A DNA stretch of 42,508 nt from Bdellovibrionales bacterium. GTDB taxonomy: Bacteria; Myxococcota; XYA12-FULL-58-9; SYDY01. The stretch is from assembly GCA_005801425.1 (NCBI GenBank), contig SYDY01000112.1, positions 1-42,508 on the forward strand, in the 5' to 3' direction. The notes below the pieces were generated by a model. That model did no database searches. It had not been told where the DNA came from and saw nothing but the letters and a program-made list of their open reading frames with translations. Position numbers and translations under genes: made by a program. This document shows, one piece after another, positions 6,804 through 15,031 of the stretch. Numbering within the stretch: position 1 is the first letter of the stretch; every line of letters starts with the position of its first letter.

Positions 6804-8183
6804 ATGAATGTCATCCTAACATGCCGTCATCTTTGCGTCAGCCTTGTGGTATTGGCTTCGACGCTATCGCAAAACATTACATATGCCGAGACGATCCCAG
6901 CCACGGTCGTGCAGCATATGCGTACCATTCGAGCGGCACCCGTCAAAGGGGAGCGTTTTGTACGGGAGCTCGATGTGGATGGGGATGGGCGCCTCACCCA
7001 TGAAGATGCAAGGCTATGGCAGCGTTTGGCCGATGCAGCACAGAGTGCGTTAAAGTCGCGTCATATGCGCTCATCCATCGAGGACGGATATTATTTGCCG
7101 GGCCAAGAGGCCCAGTCGCCATTTTCATGGGTCGCGATCAAAGATGATCAATTTGATCTTGAAAAAGTCCCCGTCGAACGCTGGATCGATATTGCCATCG
7201 AGGCCAAGTGGCTTGCCATGCAAGTGCAGCTTTTGGGACCTGATGTGCAGGTAAGCGACCGTCCAGTGGGCGGTTCATTGTCAAAAGCACTTCCAGGATA
7301 CGATCCGGTGACCATGTCGCCCGCGCAAATGTGTGAAGCGGTATCCCATTTGGATTTGTCTGCTTATCGTGCTGCAGGGCTTACGCCGACGGCCACGTTT
7401 GATCTGGATGGTACGGTTTGGACGGGCAACATCATGGAGTCCTTTTGGGGGGCGGTGATCGATGCCAAAATTATCAAAGAAGAGGCCGCGCCTATTTTGC
7501 GAAGTGTTTTAAACGGCATGTCTCTGGTCGACCCACGTCTTACTGCGAAATATAGCGCCAATGATGCGGCCCGTGAGATCCTGCGCCGCTTTGAAGATCG
7601 TACATTGCCTTCAGATGCACGTCCCACGGCCAAAGATGTTTTTTTAGCGATCCTCCAATCGTTGCAAGGATTGCGTGTGGATGACGTAAGAAAAATTGCA
7701 CGTCAGGCGGTGGAGCATGGAAGTTCAATGTATCCTCCATGGGATCAACGTTTGTTTGCAACCGACGGTTGCACGCCGCGCGTGTTGATTGAGCAGCTCA
7801 GAAAACAAGGCGTTGATGTGTATGTGATCACGGCGACATTGGATGTACTTGGCGATGAAGGTGCCACGATTTTGGGGATAGCGCCGGATCATGTGGTGGG
7901 CAGTCGTTTGCTTGTGCGTCGCGGAAAATACACGGGTGTTTTATCCGAAGGCCCCTATTGGCTCAAAGGTGAGATCATGCGCCAATGGTTGCCATCGCCT
8001 CCGATCCTTGTTTTTGGTGATAGCCCCGCCAGTGATTTTTCTATGTTGCAGCAGGCGATGGTTGCAGGCTTTACCATCAACTCCCGTGCACCGATGCCAG
8101 CCCGTGATCGCGATGAAGCCGGTGGACGCCTTATCGAAGTGAATTATCGCGGGACCATGGGCGATTCGAGCCGTTTGCCATGA
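6804..8183 (+). CDS. Secreted HAD-superfamily phosphatase with an EF-hand-like loop
   Basis: The N-terminus (VILTCRHLCVSLVVLAST, then a probable cleavage after TYA) is a signal peptide. Around residue 55 is DVDGDGRLTHED, a 12-residue EF-hand-type calcium loop. The HAD core follows: motif I FDLDGTVWTGN (about residue 200), motif II VYVITATLD, a Lys in the WLKGE region, and motif IV VFGDSPASDFSML. The layout resembles phosphoserine phosphatase/phosphorylcholine phosphatase-like HAD hydrolases that act in the periplasm on small phosphomonoesters; the actual substrate is unknown. It overlaps the following lipoprotein gene by four bases, so the two are probably translated together. The calcium loop is a recurring theme in this window, also seen in the 1214 lipoprotein. 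Confidence 0.85.
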   Translation: MNVILTCRHLCVSLVVLASTLSQNITYAETIPATVVQHMRTIRAAPVKGERFVRELDVDGDGRLTHEDARLWQRLADAAQSALKSRHMRSSIEDGYYLPGQEAQSPFSWVAIKDDQFDLEKVPVERWIDIAIEAKWLAMQVQLLGPDVQVSDRPVGGSLSKALPGYDPVTMSPAQMCEAVSHLDLSAYRAAGLTPTATFDLDGTVWTGNIMESFWGAVIDAKIIKEEAAPILRSVLNGMSLVDPRLTAKYSANDAAREILRRFEDRTLPSDARPTAKDVFLAILQSLQGLRVDDVRKIARQAVEHGSSMYPPWDQRLFATDGCTPRVLIEQLRKQGVDVYVITATLDVLGDEGATILGIAPDHVVGSRLLVRRGKYTGVLSEGPYWLKGEIMRQWLPSPPILVFGDSPASDFSMLQQAMVAGFTINSRAPMPARDRDEAGGRLIEVNYRGTMGDSSRLP

Positions 8184-8605
8184 AATGGGTCGTGTTGCTG
8201 CTTGCGTGCTGTGGTGCCGCCTGCGGTGAATTGCCATGCGCAGGGCGCAGCCATTCGCTCAAGCAAACTGCACCGCTGATTCGTGATATTGTATTGTCCG
8301 ATGTGCAGTTGTTCGACCCCGAGCGTGTGAATATCGACGTGCGATTTCTTGATGCCGATGCTGATCTCGCGGGAGGCACAGGAATATTTTATATTCGTGG
8401 GACCCTGCGTGCTTACGCTGCAACGCTTGCTGATTCATTTGCCGACAGTTTGGTTACACCGAAGGCCACATCGGGGGTCTTGAAGTTTTCGTTGCCTTTT
8501 CAAAGGGACACGGGCACTGTCAAACACGTTGGTCTTGATGTGCAGTTCAGTGACGGGAATGGTGCGCGGAGCAATTGCTATGAGGTCGATTTATATTTTC
8601 CGTGA
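8180..8605 (+). CDS. Small lipoprotein of unknown function
   Basis: A 141-residue protein with a short signal peptide MKWVVLLLACCGAAC; lipid attachment is likely at the Cys of GAAC or at the preceding CC. The mature part is predicted to be mostly beta (alternating segments such as RDIVLSDVQLFDP, NIDVRFLDADADLAGG, KHVGLDVQFSDGNG), which would suit an Ig-like or beta-sandwich fold; this is inference. I do not recognise a family. It starts inside the stop of the HAD phosphatase gene and is followed at once by another small gene, so it is the middle gene of an operon. Confidence 0.75.
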   Translation: MKWVVLLLACCGAACGELPCAGRSHSLKQTAPLIRDIVLSDVQLFDPERVNIDVRFLDADADLAGGTGIFYIRGTLRAYAATLADSFADSLVTPKATSGVLKFSLPFQRDTGTVKHVGLDVQFSDGNGARSNCYEVDLYFP

Positions 8606-8616
8606 GGCAAATGTAC

Positions 8617-8982
8617 ATGAACGATGATGACAAAGAGGGAACCGAAGGATCGCGCTCAGGCCTTTCTGACGCGGTTAAACGTGCGGTTTCAACCGCCATA
8701 GGGGCCGTGCTTTTGACGGAAGAGGGCATCCGGCATGCGGTGAGCGATATGAAGCTCCCCAAAGAAGCGGTCAGCTATGTGATCCAGCAGACCGAAAAAA
8801 GTCGCCGTGAAGTGATCCGTCTGATCACCGATGAGGTCAAAACATTTTTAGACAAAGTGGACATTGCGGGTGAAGTGCGCAAGGCCATGAGTGGCCTTCA
8901 AATCGAAGTGAAAGCCTCTGTGCGTTTCACCGACGATGGCGTCAAACTAGAAAAGCTTAAAGCTGGGCCGAGCAAGGAATAG
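8617..8982 (+). CDS. Helical phasin-like small protein
   Basis: About 121 residues and almost entirely alpha-helical in composition. An N-terminal acidic stretch is followed by a short hydrophobic Ala-rich helix (VKRAVSTAIGAVLLTEEG), then a long charged helix with SYVIQQTEKSRREVIRLITDEVKTFLDKVD. This resembles the coiled-coil pattern of phasins/PhaF-like proteins that coat polyhydroxyalkanoate granules. The neighbour encodes 3-hydroxybutyryl-CoA dehydrogenase, which would fit such a role, but the match is compositional only. GAGG at 8603-8606 precedes both ATG 8611 and ATG 8617; I prefer 8617 for spacing. Confidence 0.68.
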   Translation: MNDDDKEGTEGSRSGLSDAVKRAVSTAIGAVLLTEEGIRHAVSDMKLPKEAVSYVIQQTEKSRREVIRLITDEVKTFLDKVDIAGEVRKAMSGLQIEVKASVRFTDDGVKLEKLKAGPSKE

Positions 8983-8985
8983 GGT

Positions 8986-9849
8986 ATGATCCAACAAATT
9001 GGTGTGGTGGGTGCAGGACAAATGGGGCGCGGTATTGCGCAGGTGGCAGCAGCCAATGGAGCCCATGTGCTTCTTGCGGATCAAACACTTGCATTGGCCA
9101 CGGCGGGTTGCGAGGCCATCAAAACAGGCCTTGCGCGTCTTGTTGAAAAAAATAAAATGTCAGAGCTTGATGCAAGCCGCATTGTGGACTGTATCAAGCC
9201 ATGTGGCGATTGGGCGCAATTTGATGATCGGGCGTTGGTGATCGAAGCAGCGATTGAACACGAAGCAAGCAAGTGCGCGCTTTTTACTAAACTTGACCGC
9301 ATTGTGCCCGATGAATGTATTTTGGCATCCAACACTTCGTCGATTTCTATCACGCGTTTGGGGCAGGCGACCGGCCGTCCTGATCGTGTGATCGGCATGC
9401 ATTTCATGAATCCTGTGCCGCGCATGGCCTTGGTTGAGGTGATCCGTGGCGTGTGTACCAGCGACATCACCTACGAACGTGTGTGTGCTACAGCCCGCGC
9501 CATGGGAAAAACCGTGGTGACCTCCCAGGATTATCCTGGCTTTATTGTGAATCGCATTTTGATGCCGATGATCAACGAGGCGGCTTTTGCGCTGATGGAA
9601 GGTGTGGCCAGCGCAGAGGACATTGATGCGGCCATGAAGCTTGGCACCAACCAGCCCATGGGTCCTCTCGAATTGGCCGATTTTATCGGCCTTGATACAT
9701 GCCTTGCTATTATGGAAGTGATGCACCGGGATCTGGGCGACTCCAAGTATCGTCCTTGCCCGCTATTGCGCCGTTTGGTGGATGCAGGACGTTTGGGCAA
9801 AAAATCGGCCTTGGGGGGCTTTCACGTGTCGGTCAAGACCGTACATTGA
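8986..9849 (+). CDS. hbd: 3-hydroxybutyryl-CoA dehydrogenase
   Basis: A 287-residue cytosolic, NAD(P)-dependent oxidoreductase interconverting 3-hydroxybutyryl-CoA and acetoacetyl-CoA. The Rossmann motif GVVGAGQMGRGIAQVAA stands at residues 6-22. The catalytic region has SNTSSISIT and HFMNPVP with the active-site His, and the C-terminal dimer domain begins at PGFIVNRILMPMINEA and includes NQPMGPLELADFIGLD. Length and motif order match the family. The last 15 residues are odd: after GRLGKKS the usual GRGFYDY-type ending is replaced by ALGGFHVSVKTVH, possibly from a small indel. The gene starts three bases after the phasin-like gene, so it is probably in the same operon. Confidence 0.92.
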   Translation: MIQQIGVVGAGQMGRGIAQVAAANGAHVLLADQTLALATAGCEAIKTGLARLVEKNKMSELDASRIVDCIKPCGDWAQFDDRALVIEAAIEHEASKCALFTKLDRIVPDECILASNTSSISITRLGQATGRPDRVIGMHFMNPVPRMALVEVIRGVCTSDITYERVCATARAMGKTVVTSQDYPGFIVNRILMPMINEAAFALMEGVASAEDIDAAMKLGTNQPMGPLELADFIGLDTCLAIMEVMHRDLGDSKYRPCPLLRRLVDAGRLGKKSALGGFHVSVKTVH

Positions 9850-9885
9850 CGCTGCATACGTCTCATTCTATTTTTAAGGATCCTC

Positions 9886-10563
9886 ATGGAAACGACTTTG
9901 TCCCAGGCCATTTTCAACGCCATCACGGTGTTGATCCCGATGCTGCTCTCACTGACTGTGCACGAGTATTCCCACGCACGCGCGGCGCGTCTTCTGGGTG
10001 ATGATACCGCCAAGATGCTGGGCCGTCTTACACTCAACCCCATGGCCCACGCCGATATGGTGGGCACCATTCTTTTGCCGATGATGATCTTGGTCGGGAA
10101 TGGCATGAGCACGGCAGGGGGCTTGCCCTTTTTTGGTTGGGCAAAGCCTGTACCTGTGGATCCAGGCCGCTTTCGCCGCACCATTCCCATACGCCAAGGC
10201 ATGATGCTGGTGGCTTTCGCTGGGCCTTTGAGCAACCTTATTCTCGCGTTGATGTCGGCCGGGTGTCTTTCAGTTCTTGTGCACATGGACAGCCCCATGG
10301 CGGCATCCATGATTTCGTCGGTACAATTGATGTTTGGTATCAACATAGGTTTGTTTGTTTTTAACATGCTTCCGATTTATCCTCTGGATGGCCAAAAAGT
10401 GATTTTGGGCCTCATGGGCGGACCGACCGCGATCGCTTTTGAGCGATTCAGTCAGCGTTATGGCATGATGCTCTTGTTTGCATTGATTTTTTTGGGCCGT
10501 GGTTTGTTGCATACACCCATGATGTGGGTTGCCCATGGGATCCTTGCGATTTTTGGTTTGTGA
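9886..10563 (+). CDS. Site-2 protease family (peptidase M50) membrane metalloprotease
   Basis: A 225-residue integral membrane zinc protease. The first transmembrane segment carries the zinc motif HEYSH (HExxH, residues about 26-30) in LTVHEYSHARAARLLGD, and the third zinc ligand is the Asp in LPIYPLDGQKV. Hydrophobic segments lie near residues 8-28, 60-75, 105-130, 145-170 and 190-225. The segment ADMVGTILLP and the pair GGLPFFGWAKPVPV are typical of the compact YdiL/Rv2869-like group without a PDZ domain. Such proteases cleave transmembrane segments during signalling or turnover; the substrate is unknown. AAGGATCCTC precedes the ATG. Confidence 0.9.
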   Translation: METTLSQAIFNAITVLIPMLLSLTVHEYSHARAARLLGDDTAKMLGRLTLNPMAHADMVGTILLPMMILVGNGMSTAGGLPFFGWAKPVPVDPGRFRRTIPIRQGMMLVAFAGPLSNLILALMSAGCLSVLVHMDSPMAASMISSVQLMFGINIGLFVFNMLPIYPLDGQKVILGLMGGPTAIAFERFSQRYGMMLLFALIFLGRGLLHTPMMWVAHGILAIFGL

Positions 10564-10567
10564 ATTT

Positions 10568-10591
10568 GTAGGGGCGGTTCGCGAACCGCCC
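10568..10591. repeat. Palindromic (REP-like) element, single hairpin
   Basis: GTAG followed by GGGCGGTTCGCGAACCGCCC, a perfect 20-bp palindrome core. It sits in the 44-bp gap between the protease gene and scpA. Only one hairpin of the composite element is present here, and the linker sequence is missing. Confidence 0.85.
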
Positions 10592-10607
10592 GCATGGAGC
10601 ACGTACG

Positions 10608-11504
10608 GTGATCGACGATCTCAAATTTGAACTGGCCGACGGCATCAAAATCCGGGTTGGCACCGATCTCGATCCCGCGTTGCCACGGGATTATATTCCC
10701 ACACCCTCAAGCGGCCATGAATTGCATCAGCTGGATCTTGCGTCCTACGAGGGGCCCCTGGATCTTCTGTTGCTTCTTATCCGCCGTCACAAACTCGATA
10801 TTTTTGATATTCCCATCGCCTTTATTTGCGAACGTTATCTTGCGTGTTTGGATGTGATGGAAGACATGCAAGTGGATATGGCCTCCGACTTTTTATTGAT
10901 GGCGTCGGAGCTGTTGTTTATCAAGAGCAAGCTGCTTGTGCCGGTGTTGGCTGTGTCGGATGACGCCGAAGAAGAGGGCGATCCCCGTGCGGCGCTCGTG
11001 CAGCGTTTGTTGCAGTATCAGCAGTTTAAAGAAGCCGCCGAAGGATTTGAATCGTTGACGTGGCTTGGACGCGATGTGTTCTTGCGCGAAGCCGAAAATA
11101 TTCCTGAAGCCGAAGGCATGCCCAAGCTTAAAGAAGTCTCTATTTTTGCTTTGGTAGACGCTTTTTCAGGCATGCTAAAACGGCAAAAGCCCGAAGTACG
11201 TCATCGCGTCTTGATGGAATCGGTATCGGTTTCTAAACGCATGCAAGCGCTTGCGTACAAGCTTGTGGGCGTTGAGGCCTTGCCGTTTTTTGAACTTTTT
11301 GCTGACTACCAACACAGTCGTTTGGAATTGGTCACAACATTTTTAGCGGTGCTTGAAATGACCAAGCTGCATTTGATGCGTTTGTATGAATCGGATACGG
11401 GTGAACTTTACGTGCATCCCATTTTTGGTGAAATTGATGATGCGCTTGCGCGCATCGGTGGATTTTCTGATGATGAGTATGGAACCACAGCAGCAAGTGC
11501 TTGA
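10608..11504 (+). CDS. scpA: Segregation and condensation protein A
   Basis: The kleisin subunit of the SMC-ScpA-ScpB condensin, which bridges the SMC heads and compacts and separates the chromosome. The diagnostic N-terminal block is at residues about 45-75 (SYEGPLDLLLLLIRRHKLDIFDIPI), followed by MASDFLLMASELLFIKSKLL. The C-terminal winged-helix part includes VTTFLAVLEMTKLHLMRLYE near residue 245. At 298 residues it is slightly long because of about 40 extra N-terminal residues. The start is GTG 10608. The 3' end overlaps scpB by about 35 bp, and the pair order scpA-scpB is the usual one. Confidence 0.95.
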   Translation: MIDDLKFELADGIKIRVGTDLDPALPRDYIPTPSSGHELHQLDLASYEGPLDLLLLLIRRHKLDIFDIPIAFICERYLACLDVMEDMQVDMASDFLLMASELLFIKSKLLVPVLAVSDDAEEEGDPRAALVQRLLQYQQFKEAAEGFESLTWLGRDVFLREAENIPEAEGMPKLKEVSIFALVDAFSGMLKRQKPEVRHRVLMESVSVSKRMQALAYKLVGVEALPFFELFADYQHSRLELVTTFLAVLEMTKLHLMRLYESDTGELYVHPIFGEIDDALARIGGFSDDEYGTTAASA

Positions 11505-12303
11505 ACTTGATCCCATGCACCATGAACTGATGGGCACGGTGGAAGCGGTGTTATTTGCAGCGGGTAGACCGCTTAGCATGCCCGATCTACGTCGCATCAT
11601 CGCGCGATTGTATGAGAGCGGTACCGCCGAGTTTGTAGAAGAAAAGCTTGCCGCACTTACGACGGTGGTGGGCGCATTGATCGACCGCTACGCCAACGAT
11701 AATTTGTGTGGCTTTGAATTGGTAAACATTGCCGATGGTTTTGCGTTTCGCAGTAAACCGCGATTTTCAGCGGCGGTGCAATGTTTGCGCGAAGAAAAAC
11801 CGGTGCGTTTGTCGCGGGCATCCATGGAAACCTTGGCGATTGTTTCCTACCGTCAACCGGTGACCAAACCGGACATGGATGAGATCCGTGGTGTGGATTG
11901 CGGCGGTACACTTAAAGTATTGCTTGAACGCGATCTGGTGCGCATTGTGGGCAAATGCGAAGAGCCGGGTCGGCCCTTGTTATATGGCACCACCAAAGAA
12001 TTTCTTACATTTTTTGGTTTGGAGTCATTGGCGCATTTGCCATCGCTGCGTGACATCGACGCGCTCGCGAACGCAGTGCCCGACGAAGTGGAAGACCGCG
12101 CGTCCATGCCGACGCTTCAAGAATTGCGTGCGGCCATTAAAAACTTCGATGAACCGGATATGAGCGCGATAGACGCACTTGATGCCGCTGTAACGGTATT
12201 AAACGATACCGAAGAGGGTGCAAGAACCGCACTGGGCACACAAGGCGTGGAATTGCCTGGTGGGAAAAAATCGGTCGATGATGATGCCGTGAATGCCGCG
12301 TGA
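11470..12303 (+). CDS. scpB: Segregation and condensation protein B
   Basis: The winged-helix partner of ScpA in the SMC condensin. Recognisable blocks are VEAVLFAAGRPLS near residue 24, then RLSRASMETLAIVSYRQPVTKPDMDEIRGVDCGG, VIGKCEEPGRP-like (here IVGKCEEPGRPLLY) and the terminal part of the domain, YGTTKEFLTFFGLESLAHLP. An extra acidic tail of about 90 residues follows and ends at VNAA. Adjacent ATG codons at 11470 and 11473 lie eight bases after GGTGG within the end of scpA; ATG 11479 is also possible. Translational coupling to scpA is likely. Confidence 0.94.
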   Translation: MMSMEPQQQVLELDPMHHELMGTVEAVLFAAGRPLSMPDLRRIIARLYESGTAEFVEEKLAALTTVVGALIDRYANDNLCGFELVNIADGFAFRSKPRFSAAVQCLREEKPVRLSRASMETLAIVSYRQPVTKPDMDEIRGVDCGGTLKVLLERDLVRIVGKCEEPGRPLLYGTTKEFLTFFGLESLAHLPSLRDIDALANAVPDEVEDRASMPTLQELRAAIKNFDEPDMSAIDALDAAVTVLNDTEEGARTALGTQGVELPGGKKSVDDDAVNAA

Positions 12304-12316
12304 ATGCCTCGTTCAA

Positions 12317-13693
12317 TTATTTTACGCGCTGCCAGCTCCATGTGTTTTTGTCGTCTGGTAACGAGCCTACCCAAATACGGCCTTTATGATCAATCGCTCT
12401 GCACACCGTGCGTAGGTTTGCCTGATCATCACAAAACGAAAAATCATATTGATTGGGCGAATAGTTGGTTCCAACCCATTGGGCACTTGCTTGTGCAGCT
12501 GTTCTTATATTGCTGCCTTTCATGCTCTGGCTAATTTTTGCTAAGAGCGCCGCAGAGGGTTTCCGTTTCCGGAAAAACCTAGGAAGGCTCCCACCGTTTA
12601 TTTTCGCAAGAAAATCTTTGGGGTTCATATCCTCAAGTTTTGTTACTGCTGCTTGTCTTTGTACTGGCTGTACTTCCTGGGCGGGTGCTTGCTGTCTTTT
12701 TGCAGGTGCATCCAAGATTGCCCTAGGCCACAACGCCTCAGGGTCGTGCCGTGTTATTCGTCTTACGACGGGAGCCGCTGGATGTTGATCCTGTGGCGGA
12801 ACGTCGATGATCAGATCCCGTTGATGCGTGAGCATCTGATCGGGTTCTTCAAAGGGTCTAGGAAGAACCGCGTCGTAGGTACGATCTTGAAAAGGGATCT
12901 CCTCATAGTCGTGAGGAGGGGCAGCGTCTGGAATGGGTCGCTTTAAGACATGGTATGCGGGTGGCACATTACCCGCAGGATCGGTCCAGCCAGGCGTGTG
13001 ATTGTAGGTGCTCGACGAAGCCGATTTTGTTCTAGGGGCAAGTGGGGCGTAGTTTTCTGCAGAAGGAGGCCGACTCGCAGCAGGCTTCGATCTTGTTGGG
13101 GTACTGTACAGGTTTTCGGATTTCACAGTGAGAACAGGGCCGCTTGTCCTTTCTGCGGCGAGTGATTCAGCGACGATCCCCATGCCTTTGCCGTTGACGT
13201 TTGTTGCCTTCCAATCGTGCGTAATATGGATCACGCATCGTTTACCCTTTGTATTTTCACCGATGAGGATGATGGGGTTGTTTTCGTCTGGTTTTGCGCC
13301 TTTTGGGAGATACACGTTGAATGGTTTTGATCCGTCGAACAGTTGTGTCGCGTTTGATAGAAGGATGTTGTTTAAAATGCCCTGTAAATCTTCGCGGGGT
13401 GTTTGGCTCTGCAGGCTGCTGGTATTTTTGACGGACACTGTGTGCTGGATACCCGCAGCAGCATTTTGAATACTGAATTCGCTGGGTACGCGTTTGGGAG
13501 CCGCCTCACTGGGAGGTTGCATACAAGAAGATGTTGTCGATGGCTTAGGCGCAGCTTGTGGCGGTACGTTTTCATAGCGGCTTGCGGAATGAGGATCTAT
13601 ATTTTCCTTCTGAACCTTAACGTTATGAGAAACCCCTGATTCTGTGGTTTTAGGGGGTTTTGGGATCACATTTTCGTAACGGATAGTGCTCAT
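12317..13693 (-). CDS. Unknown Pro-rich protein with repeated tyrosine short linear motifs
   Basis: A 458-residue protein that I cannot assign to a family. The start at 13693 has GGAGCG five bases upstream. No signal peptide or membrane segment is visible. Eight tyrosines sit in short motifs within Pro-rich, disordered-looking segments: RYENVIP (Tyr6), RYENVPP (Tyr40), NLYSTP (196), NYAPLAP (215), TYNHTP (230), AYHVL (247), DYEEIPF (263) and TYDAVLP (273). YEEI and YxNx are known consensus ligands of Src-type and Grb2-type SH2 domains. A folded block at about 100-190 and a C-terminal block at about 400-458 (GRIWVGSLPDDKNTWSW) are shared with the upstream paralogue. A role as a secreted effector is only a hypothesis. 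The gene converges on scpB with a 13-bp gap. Confidence 0.72.
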   Translation of the reverse strand: MSTIRYENVIPKPPKTTESGVSHNVKVQKENIDPHSASRYENVPPQAAPKPSTTSSCMQPPSEAAPKRVPSEFSIQNAAAGIQHTVSVKNTSSLQSQTPREDLQGILNNILLSNATQLFDGSKPFNVYLPKGAKPDENNPIILIGENTKGKRCVIHITHDWKATNVNGKGMGIVAESLAAERTSGPVLTVKSENLYSTPTRSKPAASRPPSAENYAPLAPRTKSASSSTYNHTPGWTDPAGNVPPAYHVLKRPIPDAAPPHDYEEIPFQDRTYDAVLPRPFEEPDQMLTHQRDLIIDVPPQDQHPAAPVVRRITRHDPEALWPRAILDAPAKRQQAPAQEVQPVQRQAAVTKLEDMNPKDFLAKINGGSLPRFFRKRKPSAALLAKISQSMKGSNIRTAAQASAQWVGTNYSPNQYDFSFCDDQANLRTVCRAIDHKGRIWVGSLPDDKNTWSWQRVK

Positions 13694-13825
13694 TGGTACG
13701 CTCCAAGCAACGATATGTCTTGTTGAAGTGTACCGACGTTTTGGATTCTTTACGGGTTAAATATTCATAAGAGAAAAAAATAGTGCAAAATATCGAAATG
13801 CACACGTTTGAATACATATGGTGGC

Positions 13826-14941
13826 TTAAAGGTGCCCGATCCCCAATTTTTGCGCTATTTTTTGGCTGCTTCTGCGCCATATCCATATGGCATTGGCTTC
13901 ATTCGGCAAGGTGCCTTTCCAAACAACATCATCGCGATCTCGGACAAAACCAATTGTTTTGTTTTTTTCGGTGTTGAAGCGGAAGTGTAGCGTAGGGCAA
14001 TAAGTTCCGCAGCGTCCATTGGATAATGCCTGCTTTTGGAAGACGCGCCAATCTTCGTTTTTCTCTCGGGTGATAACGTTGAATGCATCAAGACTCTCAT
14101 CGCGCTTGTTGAATATCGCAATGATTTGTTCATGAGGTTGGCTTCGTTCCCATCCTAAAAACCGTAACCATGATTTGGCATGCGCATTGACAGGTGGATG
14201 CCCTACCACGCGGGGCGGTGGCAGGGCTGGAGGAAGAGGTTCTGCAAGGATGCTTGTCGATGATTCGGTGTGAGGGATGATCGGCGCGTATTGGACGATT
14301 TTTTTGATATGAAGTGTTGGGCCTGGAGCATCACCGATTTTTCCAAGTGCGCGCGCCTCCGCAAATTGCAAAAAAATTTCTTCCACCTTATTTGCGATCA
14401 ACAGGGTCGATGGTTGGGGCGGCATTTTTAGCAACAGAATAATGCGTTGTTCAAAAATATTTGTTCCCTGAATAATGATTGGATCGCTTTCGGTAGGGTG
14501 GTCGACGCGGGTGAGATAGACCGTATATGGTTTTGAAAAATCGATCCATCCTGCGGCATTCGATTGCAATACCGTGTTAAGCAGATCTCTAAAATAGAGT
14601 GTTTGATTTTCAGTGCGTGGGCAATTTTCAAGATGCTTGATTAAAATATCGTTGTCCCAGGTTTCACGGCCTCTGGAACATGTCATCTGGAATGAGCCGG
14701 TGGTAGTGTTTTCATGGATACGTAAGCGTTGATGCTCTTTAACTATGGCGATGATTTTTGGACTCGGTGTCTGGGTAGGCGACATGGGCGCGGTGACCCA
14801 TGGGTTCGGCGATGGACCCGAAGGCCATAGCGACTGATAGTCACTCTGAGTGGCCGTTGGCTTGGCGCTCATATTGCGATGTTGCTCAGTCGTATTTGTT
14901 GGTACATCATCCACCGACCGAATTGATTGTATCCCAGTCAC
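13826..14941 (-). CDS. Unknown protein, paralogue of the 12317-13693 product
   Basis: A 371-residue protein with no recognised family. GTG at 14941 is the start because GAGGAG lies six bases upstream. A block at about 125-200 (DLLNTVLQSNAAGWIDFSKP, YTVYL, SDPIIIQGTN) lines up with DLQGILNNILLSNATQLFDG, FNVYL and NNPIILIGEN in the neighbouring gene. The C-terminal block (TIGFVRDRDDVVWKGTLPNE, then IWIWRR) lines up with its C-terminus. The Tyr motifs of the neighbour are mostly missing here, but a poly-proline segment (PLPPALPPPRVVGHPP) is present. The genes lie in tandem with a 132-bp gap, consistent with duplication followed by divergence of the disordered parts. The upstream region is shared with the divergent antiporter gene. 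Confidence 0.7.
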   Translation of the reverse strand: MTGIQSIRSVDDVPTNTTEQHRNMSAKPTATQSDYQSLWPSGPSPNPWVTAPMSPTQTPSPKIIAIVKEHQRLRIHENTTTGSFQMTCSRGRETWDNDILIKHLENCPRTENQTLYFRDLLNTVLQSNAAGWIDFSKPYTVYLTRVDHPTESDPIIIQGTNIFEQRIILLLKMPPQPSTLLIANKVEEIFLQFAEARALGKIGDAPGPTLHIKKIVQYAPIIPHTESSTSILAEPLPPALPPPRVVGHPPVNAHAKSWLRFLGWERSQPHEQIIAIFNKRDESLDAFNVITREKNEDWRVFQKQALSNGRCGTYCPTLHFRFNTEKNKTIGFVRDRDDVVWKGTLPNEANAIWIWRRSSQKIAQKLGIGHL

Positions 14942-15031
14942 ATTGTTCTCCTCATACTGTTCTTTTCTTTCTTATCACGAAGCGAAAGCAAGGTAATATG
15001 GAGAAGCTTCACTTGCGCGAGAAAGATAAGC

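Noticed and set aside
12465-13639. Plus-strand frames opposite the tyrosine-motif gene
   Set aside because: Antisense shadows without start signals or domains; the minus-strand frame has a good ribosome-binding site and a paralogue.
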